A stretch of 64,000 nucleotides of DNA from Petrosia ficiformis (Eukaryota > Porifera > Demospongiae > Haplosclerida > Petrosiidae): positions 2,234,701 through 2,298,700 of the forward strand of contig OX345652.1 in the NCBI GenBank assembly GCA_947044365.1, in the 5' to 3' direction. A program made the position numbers and the translations under genes. Under the pieces are notes generated by a model, which saw only the letters and a list, made by a program, of their open reading frames with translations, was not told the DNA's origin and did no database searches. Every line of letters starts with the position of its first letter. Position 1 is the first letter of the stretch. Shown here piece after piece: positions 35,461 to 48,869 of this stretch.

Positions 35461-37860
35461 TCATGAGTCCGCAGTAGTCTTTCTGAGTCTCATGAGTCCC
35501 CAGCACTCGGCCTGAGTCTCATGAGTCCCTATTTGTCTCCCTGAGTCTCACGAGTCACCATTATTCTCGCTGAGTCTCACGAGTCTCCAGTTGACTCCCT
35601 GACTCTCATGAGTTCTCATGATACACTCTGATTCTCATGGGTCACCGTAGACCTTCTGAGTCATTGAGTCTCATGAGTCCCCAGCTGTCTCTATGAGTCT
35701 CATCAGTCCCAAGTAGTCTCCCTGAGTCTCATGAGTGTCAATTAGGCTCCCTGAGTGTCATGAGTCTCCTCTAGTATATCTGACTCTCATGAGTCTCCAT
35801 GAGTCTCTGATTCTCATGAGACTCAGGAGTCTCATGTAGTCTTTCTGAGTCTCATGAGTCCCCAGCTGTCTCTACGAGACTCATGATTCCCCAGCTGTCG
35901 GCCTGAGTCTCATGAGTCCCTATCAGTCTCCCTTAGTCACATGAGACCCCATGAGTCTAATGAGTCTCAGAATTGCATAGTAGTCTTTCTGAGTCCCCTG
36001 CTGTCTCTGAGTCTCATGATTCCCCAGCAGTCGGCCTGAGTCTCATGAGTCCCTATCAGTCTCCCTGAGTCTCATGAGTCCCCATGAGTCTAATGAGTCT
36101 CAGGATTGCACAGTAGTCTTTCTGAGTCTCATGAGTCCCCAGCTGTCTCTATGAGTCTCATGATTCCTCAGAAGTCGGCCTGCGTCTCATGAGTCCCCAT
36201 GAGTCTTTATGATTCTCATGAGTCTCATGAGTCCACAGTAGTCTTTCTGAGTCTCATGAGTACCCAGCAGTCTCTTAGGGGCTTCATGAGTCCCTAGTAG
36301 TTTCCCTAAGTCTCATGAGTCCCTTTTAGTCTTTATTAGTATCAAGATTCTCATGAGTCCCAAGTAGTCTCCCGGATCTCATGAGTCTCCTTTAGTCTTC
36401 CTGAGTCTCATGAGTCTCCAGTAGTCTCCTTGAATCTCATGAGTCCCCTTGAGTCTCTACGATTGTCAAGAGTCTCATCAGTCCACAGTAGTCTTTCAGA
36501 GTCTTATGAGATCCCTGCTGTCTCTATGAGTCTCATGATTCACCTTGAGTCTTTATTTGTATCAAGCATCTCGTGAGTCCCAAGCAGTCTCCCTGATCTC
36601 ATGAGTCTCCATTAGTCTCGCAGAGTCTCATGAGTCCTGAGTAGTCTCCCTGAGTCTCATGAGTCTCCATTAGTCTACCTGAGTCTCATGAGTCTCCAGT
36701 AGTCTCTTTGAGTCTCATTAGACCACATTAGTCTGTATGAGACTCCTGAGTCCACACTACTCTCCCTGAGTCTCATGAGTCTCCATCAGTCTCCATGAGT
36801 CTCCATGAGTCTCCATGAGTCTCATGAGTCCCCATCAGTCTCTATGATTCTCATGAGTCTCATGAGTAGACTGTATTCTTTTGAGTCACTTTAGACCCCA
36901 GGAGTCTGTATGAGTCTCCTGAGTCTCATGAGTCTCCAATAGCCTCCTGGAATCTCATGAGTCCCCTTGAGTCTCTATGATTGTCAAGAGTCTCATCAGT
37001 CCACAGTAGTCTTTCTGAGTCTCATGAGATCCCTGCATTCTGTACGAGTCTCACGATTCCCCTTGAGACTTTATTAGTATCAAGCGTCTCGTGAGTCCCA
37101 AGTAGTCTCCCTGAGTCTCATGAGTCTCCACTAGTATATCTGAAACTCATGAGTCCCTATGAGTCTCTATGATTCTCATGAGTCTCATGAGTCCACAGTA
37201 GTCTTTCTGAGTCTCATGAGTCTCCCACAGTCTCTATGAGTCTCATGATTCCCCAGCAGTCTTCCTGAGTCTCCTGAGTCTCTATTAGTCTTCCTGAGTC
37301 TCACGAGTGTCCATTATTGTCGCTTAGTCTCACGAGTCTCCAGTAAACTCCCTGAGTCTCATGAGTTCTCATGATACTCACTGATTCTCATGGGTCTCAT
37401 GAGTCCACTGTAGACTTTCTGAGTCATGAGTCTACAGTAGTCTGAGTCTAATGATTCTCTCGGAGTATCATGAGTCCCCATCCGTCTTTATTAGTATCAA
37501 GAGTCTCATGAGTCGACTGTAGTCTTTCTGAGTCCCTTGAGTCCCTTTGAGTCTCTGAGTCTCATGAGTTCCCTTAGTCTTTATTAGTATGAAGAATCTC
37601 ATGAGTCCCAAGTAGTCTCCCTGAGTCTCACGAGTTTCCATTAGTATCGCGGAGTCTCATGAGTCTACAGTAGTCTCTTTGAGTCTCATTAATCACAGGA
37701 TGAGTCTCGTGAGTCCCCACTAGTCTCCCTGAGTCTCATGCGTCACCATTAGACTCCCAGATTCTCATGAGTTTCTGAGTCTCTACGAGTCTGATGAGTC
37801 TCGTGAGTCCCCAGTAGTCTCCCTGAGTCTCATGCGTCACCATTAGTCTCCCTGAGTTTC
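35461..37860 (+). repeat. Distal array, proximal part
   Basis: About 35460-35650 corresponds to 15597-15790. Further on are loose repeats marked by AGTCTCAGGATTGCACAG or a near form (about 35960, 36105) and by the pair TGATTGTCAAGAGTCTCATC (about 36465 and 36970). Around 36780-36815 a run of four to five short GAGTCTCCAT units of about 10 bp shows the ancestral sub-monomer in its simplest form. Confidence 0.75.
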
Positions 37861-39350
37861 ATGAGTCCCCAGTAGTCTCCCTCAGCCTCATGAGTTTCCA
37901 TTAGTCTCGCTGATTCTCATGAGTCCCGAGTAGTCTCCACAAATGTCATGAGTCTCCATTAGTCTACATGAGTCTCATGAGTCTCAATTAGTTTCGCTGA
38001 GTCTCATGAGTCTCCACTAGTATATCTGAGTCTCATGAGTCCCCAGTAGTCTCCCTAAGTCTCATGAGTCCCCAATAGTCTCTATGAGTCTCATGAGTCC
38101 CCATGAGTCTAATGAGTCTCAGGATTGCACAGTAGTCTTTCTGAGTCTCACGAGTCCCAAAGAGTGTCTATGATCCTCATGATTCTCATAAGTGTACAGT
38201 AGTTTCTTTGAGTCTCATTAGTCCCCAGCAATCAGTATGAGTCTCATGAGTCCCCGGTAGTCTATCTGAGTCTCATGATTGTGAATTAGTCTCCCTGTGT
38301 CTCATGAGTCTCCACTAGTATATCTGAATCTCATGAGTCCCCATGAGTCTCTATGATTCTCATGGGTCTCATGATTCCCCAGCAGTCTCCCTGAGTCTCA
38401 TGAGTCTCTATTAGTCTCCCTGAGTCCAAAGAGCCACCATTAGACTCCCAGAGTTTCATGAGTCCCTATGAGTCTCTAAGAGTCTCATGAATATAATGAG
38501 TCCACAGTAGTCTCCCTGAGTCTCTTGAGTCTCTCTTATTCGCATGATTCCAATTTAATTTTTATCAGTATGAGTCTCATGAGTCACAACAAGCGTCCCT
38601 GAATCTCATGAGTCTCCATTAGTCTCCCTGAGTCTCATGAGTCTCCATTAGTCTACCTGAGTTTCATGAGTCTACAGTAGCCTCTTTGAGTCTCATTAGT
38701 CCCCAGGAGTCTGCCTCCTGAGTCTCCATTAGTCTCGCTGATTCTCATGAGTCTGCCGAAGACTATCTGAGTCTTATGAGTCTCAAGCAGTCTCTTTGAG
38801 TCTCATGATTCCCCAGCAGTCTGCCTGAGTCTCATGAGTCTCTATTAGTCTCCCTGAGTCTCATGAGTCTCCATGAGACTATATGATTCTCATGAGTCTC
38901 AGGATTGTACAGTAGTCCTACTGAGCCTCATTAGTCCACAGAGGTCTCTGAGTATCATGAGTCCCCAGTAGTCTCCCAGAGTCTCATGAGTTTCCATTAG
39001 TCTCCCTGAGTCTCAAGGATCCCTATGAGTCTGCACGAGTCTCATGAGTCCACAGTAGTCTCCCTGAGACTCATGAGTTTCTGAGTCGCATGATTCCCAT
39101 TTAATCTTTTTCAGTATAATGAGTCTCATGAGTCCCAAGCAGCCTCCCTGAATCTAATGAGTCTCCATTAGTCTCGCTGAGTCTCTTGAGTTCCCAGTAG
39201 TCTCCCAAGATCTCATGAGTCTCCATTATTCTCGCTGATTCTCATGAGTCCCGAGTAGTCTCCCTAAGTCTCAAGAGTCTCCATTAGACTACCTGAGTCT
39301 CATGAGTCTCAATTAGTCTCGCTGAGTCTCATGAGTCTCCACTAGTATAT
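37861..39350 (+). repeat. Distal relative of block B7
   Basis: Follows 15981-17535 in order (TCCACAAATGTCATGAG, AGTGTACAGTAGTTTC, TGTGAATTAGTCTCCC, CACAACAAGCGTCCC, GTCTGCCGAAGAC), with an internal gap near 38930 where about 170 bp of the B7 path are missing. It ends with CACTAGTATATCTGAATC, where the mosaic copies instead break to A polarity after CACTAGTATA. Confidence 0.85.
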
Positions 39351-39479
39351 CTGAATCTCATGAGTCCCCCTGAGTCTCTATGATTCTCATGAGACTCATG
39401 AATCCACAGTAGTCTTACTGAGTCTCATGAGACTTCAGCTGTCTCTATGAGTCTCACGATTCCCAGCAGTCGGCCTGAG

Positions 39480-42400
39480 TCTCGTGCGTTCTCATAATAC
39501 TCTGTGATTCTCATGGGTCTGTTGAGTCCACACTAGTCTCCCTGAGTCTCATGAGTCTCCATTAGTCTCCCTGAGTCTCATGAGACTCCATGGGTCTCTA
39601 TGACTTTCATGAGTCTCATGAGTTGACAGTTGTCTTTTTGCGCCCTATGAGTCTGTATGAGTCTCCTGAGTCCACACTAGTCTCCCTGAGTCTCATGAGT
39701 CTCCATTAGTCTCCCTGAGTCTCATGAGTCTCCAATAGTTTCCTGGAATATCATGAGTCCCCTTGAGTCACTATGTTTGTCAAGAGTTTCATCAGTCCAC
39801 AGTAGTCTTTCTGAGTCTCATGAGATCCCTGCAGTCTCTATGAGTCTCATGATTCCCCTTGAGTCTTTATTAGTATCTAGCGTCTCGTGAGTCCCAAGTA
39901 GTCTCCTTGAGTCTCATGAGTCTCCAATAGTTTCCCTGAGTCTCATGAGTCTCCATTAGTCTACCTGAGTCTCATGAGTCTCCAGCAGTCTCTATGAATC
40001 TCATGATTCCCCAGCAGTCTGCCTGAGTCTCATGAGTCTCTATTAGTCTCCCTGAGTCTCATGAGTCCCCATGAGACTATATGATTCTCATGAGTCACAG
40101 GATTGCACAGTAGTCTTACTGAGTCTCATGAGTCCCTAGCAGTCTCTGTGAGTCTCATTAGTCCACAGTAGTCTCTAATTAGACTCCCTGAGTCTCATTA
40201 GTCCCCACTAGTATATGTGAGACTCATGAGTCCCCAGAAGTCTGAGTCCCCAGTAGTCTCCCAGAGTCTCATGAGTTTCCATTAGTCTCTCTGAGTCTCA
40301 TGAGTCCCTATGAGTCTGTACGAGTCTCATGAGCCTCATGAGTCCACAGTAGTCTCCCTGAGTCTCATGAGTCTCTCTGAGTCGCATGATTTCCATTTAA
40401 TCTTTATCAGTATAATGAGTCTCCTGAGTCCCAAGCAGCCTCCCTGAATCTCATGAGTCTCCATATGTCTCGCTGAGTCTCATGAGTCCCCAGTAGTCTC
40501 CCTCAGCCTCATGAGTCTCCATTAGTCTACCTGAGTCTCATGCGTTCTCATAATACTCTGTGACTCTCATGGGTCTCCTGAGTCCACACTAGTCTCCCTG
40601 AGTCTCATGAGTCTCTATTAGTCTCCCTGAGTCCAAAGAGCCACCATTAGACTCCCAGAGTTTCATGAGTCCCTATGAGTCTCTACGAGTCTCATGAATA
40701 TAATGAGTCCACAGTAGTCTCCCTGAGTCTCTTGAGTCTCTCTTATTCGCATGATTCCAATTTAATTTTTATCAGTATAATGAGTCTCATGAGTCCCAAC
40801 AAGCATCCCTGAATCTCATGAGTCTCCATTAGTCTCCCTGAGTCTCATGAGTCTCCATTAGTCTAGCTGAGTCTCACGAGTCTACAGTAGTCTCTTAGAC
40901 TTTCATTAGTCCCCAGGTGTCTGCCTACTGAGTCTCCATTAGTCTCGCTTATTTTCATGAGTCTGCAGTAGACTATCTGAGTCTTATGAGTCTCAAGCAG
41001 TCTCTTTGAGTCTCATGATTCCCCAGCAGTCTGCCTGAGTCTCATGAGTCTCTATTAGTCTCCCTGAGTCTCATGCGTTCTCATAATACTCTGTGACTCT
41101 CATGGGTCTCCTGAGTCCACACTAGTCTCCCTGAGTCTCATGAGTCTCCATTAGTCTCCCTGAGTCTCATGAGACTCCATGATTCTCTATGATTCTCATG
41201 AGTCTCATGAGTTAACAGTAGTCATTTTGAGTCTCATTACACCCTAGGAGTCTGTATGAGTCTCCTGAGTCCACACTAGTCTCCCTGAGTCTCATGAGTC
41301 TCCATTAGTCTCCCTGAGTCTCATGAGTCTCCAATAGTTTCCTGGAATGTCATGAGTCCCCTTGAGTCACTATGATTGTCAAGAGTCTCATCAGTCCACA
41401 GTAGTCTTTCTGAGTCTCATGAGATCCCTGCAGTCTCTATGAGTCTCATGATTCCCCTTGAGTCTTAATTAGTATCAAGCGTCTCGTGAGTCCCAAGTAG
41501 TCTCCCTGAGTCTCATGAGTCTCCATTAGTCTACTTGAGTCTCATGAGTCTCCAGTAGTCTCTTTGAGTCTCATGAGTCCCCATGAGTCCATATGATACT
41601 CATGAGTGTCAGGTTTGCACAGTAGTCTTTCTGTGTCTCATGAGACCCCAGCAGTCTCTATGAGTCTAATGAGTCCCTAGTAGTCTCCCTGAGTCTAGCG
41701 AGTCCCCATGAGTGTCTATGATTCTCATGATTCTCATAAGTGCTCAGTAGTTGCTTTGAGTCTCATTAGTCCCCAGCAGACACTATGAGTCTCATGAGTC
41801 CCCGGTAGTCGATCTGAGTCTCATGATTCTGAATTAGTCTCCCTGTGTCTCATGAGTCTCCACTAGTATATCTAAAACTCATGAGTCCCCATGAGTCTCC
41901 ATGATTCTCATGAGTCTCTTGAGTCCACAGTAGTCTTTCTGAGTCTCATGAGTCTCCCGCAGTCTCTATGAGTCTCATGATTCCCCAGCAGTCTGCCTGA
42001 GTCTCATGAGTCTCTATTAGTCTCCCAGAGTCCAATGAGCCACCATTAAACTCCCAGAGTTTCATGAGTCCCTGTGTCTCTACGAATCTCATGAGTATAA
42101 TGAGTCCACAGTAGTCTCCCCGAGTCTCTTGAGTCTCTCTGATTCGCATGATTCCAATTTAATTTGCATCAGTATAATGAGTCTTGTGAGTCCCAAGCAG
42201 CCTCCCTGAATCTCATGAGTCTCCAATAGTCTCCCTGAGTCTCATGAGTCTCCATTAGTCTACCTGAGTCTCATGAGTCTCCAGTAGTCTCTTTCAGTCT
42301 CATGAGTCCCCAGCCGTCTCTATGAGTCTCATGATTCCCCAGTAGTTTCCCTGAGTCTCAAGAGTCTACAGTAGACATTCTGAGTCTAATGAGTCCCAAC

Positions 42401-43300
42401 AAGCGTCCCAGAATCTCATGAGTCTCCATTAGTCTCCCTGAGTCTCATTAGTCTCCATTAGTCTACCTGAGTCTCATGAGTCTCCAGTAGTGTCTTTGAG
42501 TCTCATTAGTCCCCAGGAGTCTCTATGAATCTCGTGAGTCCCCACTAGTCTCCCTGAGTCTCATGTGTCACCATTAGAATCCCAGAGTCTCATGAGTCCC
42601 TATGAGTCTCTACAAGTCTGATGAGTCTCATGAGTCCACAGTAGTCTCCCTGAGTCTCATGAGTCTCTCTGAGTCGCATGATTCCCATTTAATCTTTATC
42701 TGTATAATGAGTCTCATGAGTCCCAAGCAGCCTCCCTGAATCTCATGAGTCTCCATTAGTCTCACAGAGTCTCATGAGTCCCCAGTAGTCTCCCTCAGCC
42801 TCCTGAGTCTCCATTAGTCTCGCTGATTCTCATGAGTCTGCAGTAATCTTTCTGAGTCTTATGAGTCTCCAGCAGTCTGTATGAATCTCATGATTCCCCA
42901 GCAGTCTGCCTGAGTCTCATGAGTCTCTATTAGTCTCCCTGAGTCTCATGAGTCCCCATGAGACTATATGATTCTCATGAGTCACAGGATTGCACAGTAG
43001 TCTTACTGAGTCTCATGAGTCCCTAGCAGTCTCTGTGAGTCTCAGTAGTCCCCAGTAGTCTCTAATTAGACTCCCTGAGTCTCATGAGTCTCCACTAGTA
43101 TATGTGAGACTCATGAGTCCCCAGAAGTCTCTATGAGTATCATGAGTCCCCAGTAGTCTCCCAGATTCTCATGAGTTTCCATTAGTCTCTCTGAGTTTCA
43201 TGAGTCCCTATGAGTCTGTACGAGTCTCATGAGCCTCATGAGTCCACAGTAGTCTCCCTGAGTCTCATGAGTCTCCATTAGTCTCGCTGATTCTCATGAG
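39480..43300 (+). repeat. Distal array with 1.0-1.6 kb dispersed tandem copies
   Basis: The landmark CTCATAATACTCTGTGA occurs at 39491, 40547 and 41080. After the first and third it is followed by the same 400-odd bases (TCCACACTAGTCTCC, GAGACTCCAT, ATCCCTGCAGTCTC, AGCGTCTCGTGAG) at an offset of about 1589. CACCATTAGACTCCCAGAG or a near form occurs at about 40643 and 42040. This is a patchwork of small duplications. Confidence 0.75.
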
Positions 43301-45700
43301 TCCCGAGTAGTCTCCCTAGGTCTCATGAGTCTCCATTAGACTACCTGAGTATCGTGAGTTTCCAGTAGTTTCTTTGAGTCTCATGATTTCCCAGTGATCT
43401 CCCTGAGTCTCATGAGTCTTCATTAGTCTCCCTGAGTCTCATGTGTCCCCATGAGTCTCTTTGAGTCTCATTAGTCCCAAGCAGTCTTAATGATTCCAAT
43501 GAGTCCCCAGTACTGACTGTGAGGCTAATGAGTCATGAGTTCAATGTAGCCTTTCTGAGTATCATGAGCTCCCAGCTGTTTCTATGAGTCCCCAGAAGTC
43601 TCCCTGAAACTCATGAGTCTCCATTAGTCTCCCTGAGTCCCTAAGAGTCTCTATGAGTCTCATGAGTCTCATGATGACACAGTAGTTTTTCTGATTCTCA
43701 TGAGTCTCTCTGAGTCTCATGAATCCCCTTTAGTCTTTATTAGTATCATGAGTCTCATGAGTCCCAAGTAGTCTCCCTGAGTCTCATGAGTCTCCATTAG
43801 TCTCGCTGAGTCTCACGAGTCTCCAGTAGTTTCCCATAGTCTCTTGAGTTCTCATGATACTCTGTGATTCTCATGGGTCTCATTAGACCACAATAGACTT
43901 TTTGAGTCTCATGAGTCTACAGTAGTCTGAGACTCATTATTCTCTCGGAGTCTTCCTTCAGTATCAAGAGTCTCATGAGTCCCCAGCAGTCTCTATGAGT
44001 ATAATGTGTCCCCAGAATTCTCCCTGAGTCTCATGAGTTTCCATTAGTCTCCCTGAGTCTCATGAGTCCCCAGTAGTTTCCATGAGCCTCATGAATCTCC
44101 ATTAGTCTCCCTGAGTGTCATGAGTCTCCATTTGTTTATCTGAGTCTCATGAGTCCCCATGAGTCTATGATTTTCATGAGTCTCATGAGTCCACAGTAGA
44201 CTCATGAGTCCCCAGCAGTCTCTATGAGTCTCATGAGTCCCCATGAGTCTTCATGATTCTCATGAGTCTCAGGAGTGCACAGTAGTCTCCCTGAGTCTCA
44301 TGAGTCTCCATTAGTTTAGCTGAGTCCCAAGAGTCTCCAATAGTCTCCCTGAGTCTCATGAGTTTCCTTTAGTCTACCAGATTCTGATGAGTCCCCAGCA
44401 GTTTCTATGAGTCTGATGAGTCCCCAATAGTCTCCCTGAGTCTTATGAGTTTCCATTACTCTCCTTGGGTCTCATGAGTCCTTATGAGTCTATGATTCTC
44501 AAGTGTTATGAGTCCACAGTTGTCTTTCTGGATCTCATGAGACCCTAGCATTCTTTATGAGTCTCATGAGTCTCCCTTAGTCTGCCAAAGTCTCATGAGT
44601 CCCCATGAGTTCCTTTCAGTCTTTATCACTATCAAGTTTCTCATGAGTTTCCTTTAGTCTCCCAAAGTCTCATGAGTCTCTCTGAGTCTCATGAGTCCCC
44701 TTTAGTTTTTATTAGTACCAAGAATCTCATAAGTAGACTTCCTGAGACTCATGATTCTCCATGAGACTCGCTGAGTCTCACGAGTTCCCAGTAGTCTCCT
44801 CAATTTCAAGAGTTGCCATTAGTCTACCTGAGTCTCATGAGTCCAAAGAAGTCTCCCTGAGTCTCATGAGTATCCATTAGTCTCAATGAGACTCATGAGT
44901 CCCCAGTAGTCTCTTGAGACTCATTAGTCCCCAGGAGTCTCTACGATTCTCATGAGTCCCCAGGAGTCTCTCTGAATCTCATGAGTCTCCAGTAGTCTCT
45001 TAGAGTCTCATGAGTCCCCAGCAGACACTTTGAGTCTCATGAGTCCCAAGTAGTCTCTCTGAGACTCTTCAGTCTCCATTACTCTCCCTGAGTCTGATGA
45101 GTCCCCATGAGTCTCTATGATTCTCGTGAGTCTCATGAGTCCACAGTAGTCTTGCTGAGTCTCATGAGTTCCCAGAAGTCTCCCTCAGTCTCATGAGTCT
45201 CCATTAGTCAACCTGAGTCTCATTAGTCCACAGTAGACTCTTTGAGTCTCATCAGTCCGCAGTAGTCTCCCTGAGTGTCATGACTCTCCAGTAGTCTCCC
45301 TGAGACTCGTGAGTCTCATTGATACTCATGAGTCCCCAATAGACTCCAAGAGTGTCTCCTCGAGCCTCATGAGTCCCCATGAGTCTATGATTCTCAAGTC
45401 TCATGTGTATGCACTAGTCTTTCGGTGTCCTAAGTAGACTCCCTGAGTCACATGAGTCCCCTTGAGTCTCCATGATTCTCATTAGTCTCATGAGTTTAAA
45501 GTAATCTCTATGAGGTTCATGATTTCCCAGTAGTCTCTATGAGTCTCATGAGTCCCCAGTAGTCTCCCGGAGTTTCATGAGTCCTCATGATTCTCTATTA
45601 ATCTCATGAGTCTCATGAGTCCACCGTAGTCTTTTTGGATCTCATGAGACCCTAGCAATTTCTATGAGTCTCATGAGTCTCCTTTAGTCTCCCAAAGTCT
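43300..45700 (+). repeat. Distal array, diverged middle part
   Basis: Ordinary B-polarity monomers with more substitutions and length changes than elsewhere and fewer long copies. It first shows the words typical of the right-hand sub-family (TTTAGTTTTTATTAGTACC, GGATCTCATGAGACCC, TATGATTCTCAAGTGTTATG) that recur up to 58 kb. No gene is seen. Confidence 0.7.
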
Positions 45701-45720
45701 CATGAGTCCCCCTGAGTCTC

Positions 45721-46245
45721 ATGAGACTCCATTAGTCTACCTGACTCTCAGGAGTTCACAGTAGTCTTTCTGAGTCTAACGAGTCTCTATGAGTCTCATA
45801 AGTCCCCTTTAGTCTTTATTAGTACCAAGAATCTCATAAGTAGACACCCTGAGACTTATGATTCTCCATGAGACTCGATGAGTCTCACGAGTTCCCAGTA
45901 GTCTCCTCAATCTCAAGAGTCTCCATTAGTCTACCTGAGTCACATGAGTCACCATAAGTCTTCTTCAGTCTCATGAGACTCCATTAGTCTACCTGACTCT
46001 CAGGAGTTCACAGTAGTCTTTCTGAGTCTAATGAGACTCTCTGAGTCTCATAAGTCCCCTTTAGTCTTTATTAGTACCAAGAATTTTATAAGTAGATTCC
46101 CTGAGACTCATGATTCTCCATGAGACTCGCTGAGTCTCACGAGTTCCCAGTAGTCTCCTCAATCTCAAGAGTTTCCATTAGTCTACCTGAGTCACATGAG
46201 TCACCATAAGTCTCCTTCAGTCTCATGAGACTCCATTAGTCTACA
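45721..46245 (+). repeat. 252-bp tandem duplication in the distal array
   Basis: CTGACTCTCAGGAGTTCACA is found at 45741 and 45993, and TCACCATAAG at 45949 and 46201, both at an offset of 252. The two copies differ at several bases (AACGAGTCTC against AATGAGACTC). Related blocks occur again near 49950 and 51290. Confidence 0.85.
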
Positions 46246-48869
46246 TGACACCCAAGGCGTCTCCCTGAGTCTCATGAGTATCCATTAGTCTCGCTGAGAC
46301 TCATGAGTCCCCCGTAGTCTCTTTGAGACTCATTAGTCCCAGGGAGTCTCTAAGATGCTCATGAGTCCCCAGGAGTCTCTCTGAATCTCATGAGTCTCCA
46401 GTAGTCTCTTTGAGTCTCATGAGTCCCAAGTATTCTCTATGATTCTCGTGAGTCTCATGAGTCCACAGTAGTCTTTCTGAGTCTCATGAGTTCCCGGAAG
46501 TCTCCCTCAGTCTCATGAGTCCCTATGAGTCTCTATGAGTCTCACAAGTCTCATGACTCCACAGTAGTCTGTCTAAGTGTCATGAGTCACTCTGAGTCTC
46601 AGGAATCCCTTTTAGTCTTTATTAGTATCAAGATTCTCATGAGTCCCAAGAAGTCTCCCTGAGTGTCATGAGTATCCATTAGTCTCGCTGAGACTCATGA
46701 GTCCCCAGTAGTCTCTTTGAGACTAATTAGTCCCGAGGAGTCTCTACTATTCTCATGAGACCCCAGGAGTCTCCCTGAGTCTCATGAGTCTCCATTAGTC
46801 TCCCTGAGTCTCATGAGTGCCTATGAGTCTTTATTAGTATCATGAGTTTCATGAGTACCAAGCAGTCTCCCTGAGTCTCATGAGTCTCCATTAGTCTACC
46901 TGATTCTCATGAGTCCACAGTAGACTCTTTGAGTCTCATCAGTCCCCTGTAGTCTCCTTGAGTGTCATGACTCTCCACTAGTCTCCCTGAATCTCATGAG
47001 TCCCCAAGAGTCTCACTGATATTCATGAGTCCCATATAGTCTCCATGAGACTCATGAGTCTCCAATACTCTCCTTGAGCCTCATGAGTCCCCATGAGTCT
47101 ATGATTCTCAAGTCTCATGTGTCCACACTAGTCTTTAGGATTCCCAAGTAGTCTCCCTTAGTCTCATGAGTCTCCAGGAGTCACTATGATTATCATGTAT
47201 CTCATGAGTCCACAGTAGTCTTTCTGAGTATCATGAGTCCCCTGCAGTCTCCCTGAGTCTCATGAGTTCCTTTAGTCTTTATTTGTATCAAGATTCTCAT
47301 GATTCCGCTGTAATATACCTGAGACTCAGGAATCCCATGAGTATGATTCTCATGAGTCTCATGATCTCCATTACTTCAGCTGAGTCCCAAGAGTCCCCAA
47401 TAGTCTCCCTGAGTCTCATGGGTTTCCATTAGTCTACCAGTGTCTCATGAGTCTCCATTAGTTTAGTTGAGTCCCAAGAGTCCCCAATAGTCTCCCTGAG
47501 TCTCATGAGTTTTAATTAGTCTACCAGAGTCTCATGAGTCCCCAGCAGTCTCTTTGAGTCTCATGAGTCCCCAGAAGTCTCCCGGATTCTCATGACTTTC
47601 CGTTAATCTCATCGAGTTTGATGAGTCCCCAGCAGTTTCTATGAGTCTGATGAGTCCCCAATAATCTCCCTGAGTCTCACGAGTTTCCATTACTCTTATT
47701 GAGTCTCATGAGTCCTCATGAGTCTATGATTCTCAAGTGTTGTGAGTCCACAGTAGTCTTTCTGGATCTCACGAGATCCTAGCATTCTCTATGAGTCTCA
47801 TGAGTCTCCCTTAATCTGCCAAAGTCTCATGAGTCCCCATGAGTCCCTTTCAGTCTTTATCAGTATCAAGATTCTCATGAATCCCAAGAAGTCTTTCTGA
47901 GTCTCATGAGTATCCATTAGTCTCGCTGATACTGATGAGTCCCAGTAGTCTTTTTGAGACTCATGAGTCCCCAGGAGTCTCTCTGAATCTCATGAGTCCC
48001 CAGTATTCTCCCTGAGTCTCATGAGTCCTCATGATTCTCTATTAATCTCATGAGTCTCATGAGTCCACAGTAGTCTTTCTGGATCTCATGAGACCCTAGC
48101 ATTCTCTATGAGTCTCATGAGTCTCCTTTAGTCTGCCAAATTCTCATGAGTCCCCATGAGTCCCTTTCAGTCTTTATCAGTATCAAGATTCTCATGAGTC
48201 CCAAGAAGTCTCCCTGAGTCTCATGAGTATCCATTAGTCTTGCTAAGACTGAAGAGTCCCCAGTAGTCTTTTTGAGACTCATGAGTCCCCAGGAGTCTCT
48301 CTGAATCTCATGAGTCCCCAGTAGTCTCCCTGAGTCTCATGAGTCCTCATGATTCTCTATTAATCACATGAGCCTCATGAGTCCACAGTAGTCTTTCTGG
48401 ATCTCATGAGACCCTAAGCATTCTTTATGAGTCTCATGAGTCTCCCTTAGTCTGCCAAAGTCTCATGAGTCCCCATGAGTTCCTTTCAGTCTTTATCACT
48501 ATCAAGTTTCTCATGAGTCTCCTTTAGTCTCCCAAAGTCTCATGAGTCTCTCTGAGTCTCATGAGTCCCCTTTAGTTTTTATTAGTACCAAGAATCTCAT
48601 AAGTAGACTCCCTGAGACTCATGATTCTCCATGAGACTCGCTGAGTCTCACGAGTTACCAGTAGTCTCCTCAATTTCAAGAGTTTCCATTAGTCTACCTG
48701 AGTCACATGAGTCCCGAGAAGTCTCCTTCAGCCTCATGAGTCTCCATTAGTCTACCTGAGTCTCATGAGTCCACAGTAGACTCTCTTAGTCTCATGAGTA
48801 CGCAGCAGTCACTATGAGCTTCATGAGTCCCAGTAGTCTCCCTGAGTCTCAATAATCTCCATTAATCTC

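Noticed and set aside
41946..42149. Open frame of 67 codons on the - strand in the distal array
   Set aside because: It is repeat translation (ETQETRGDYCGL...), in one diverged place only, with no start context, splice signal or protein family to support it.
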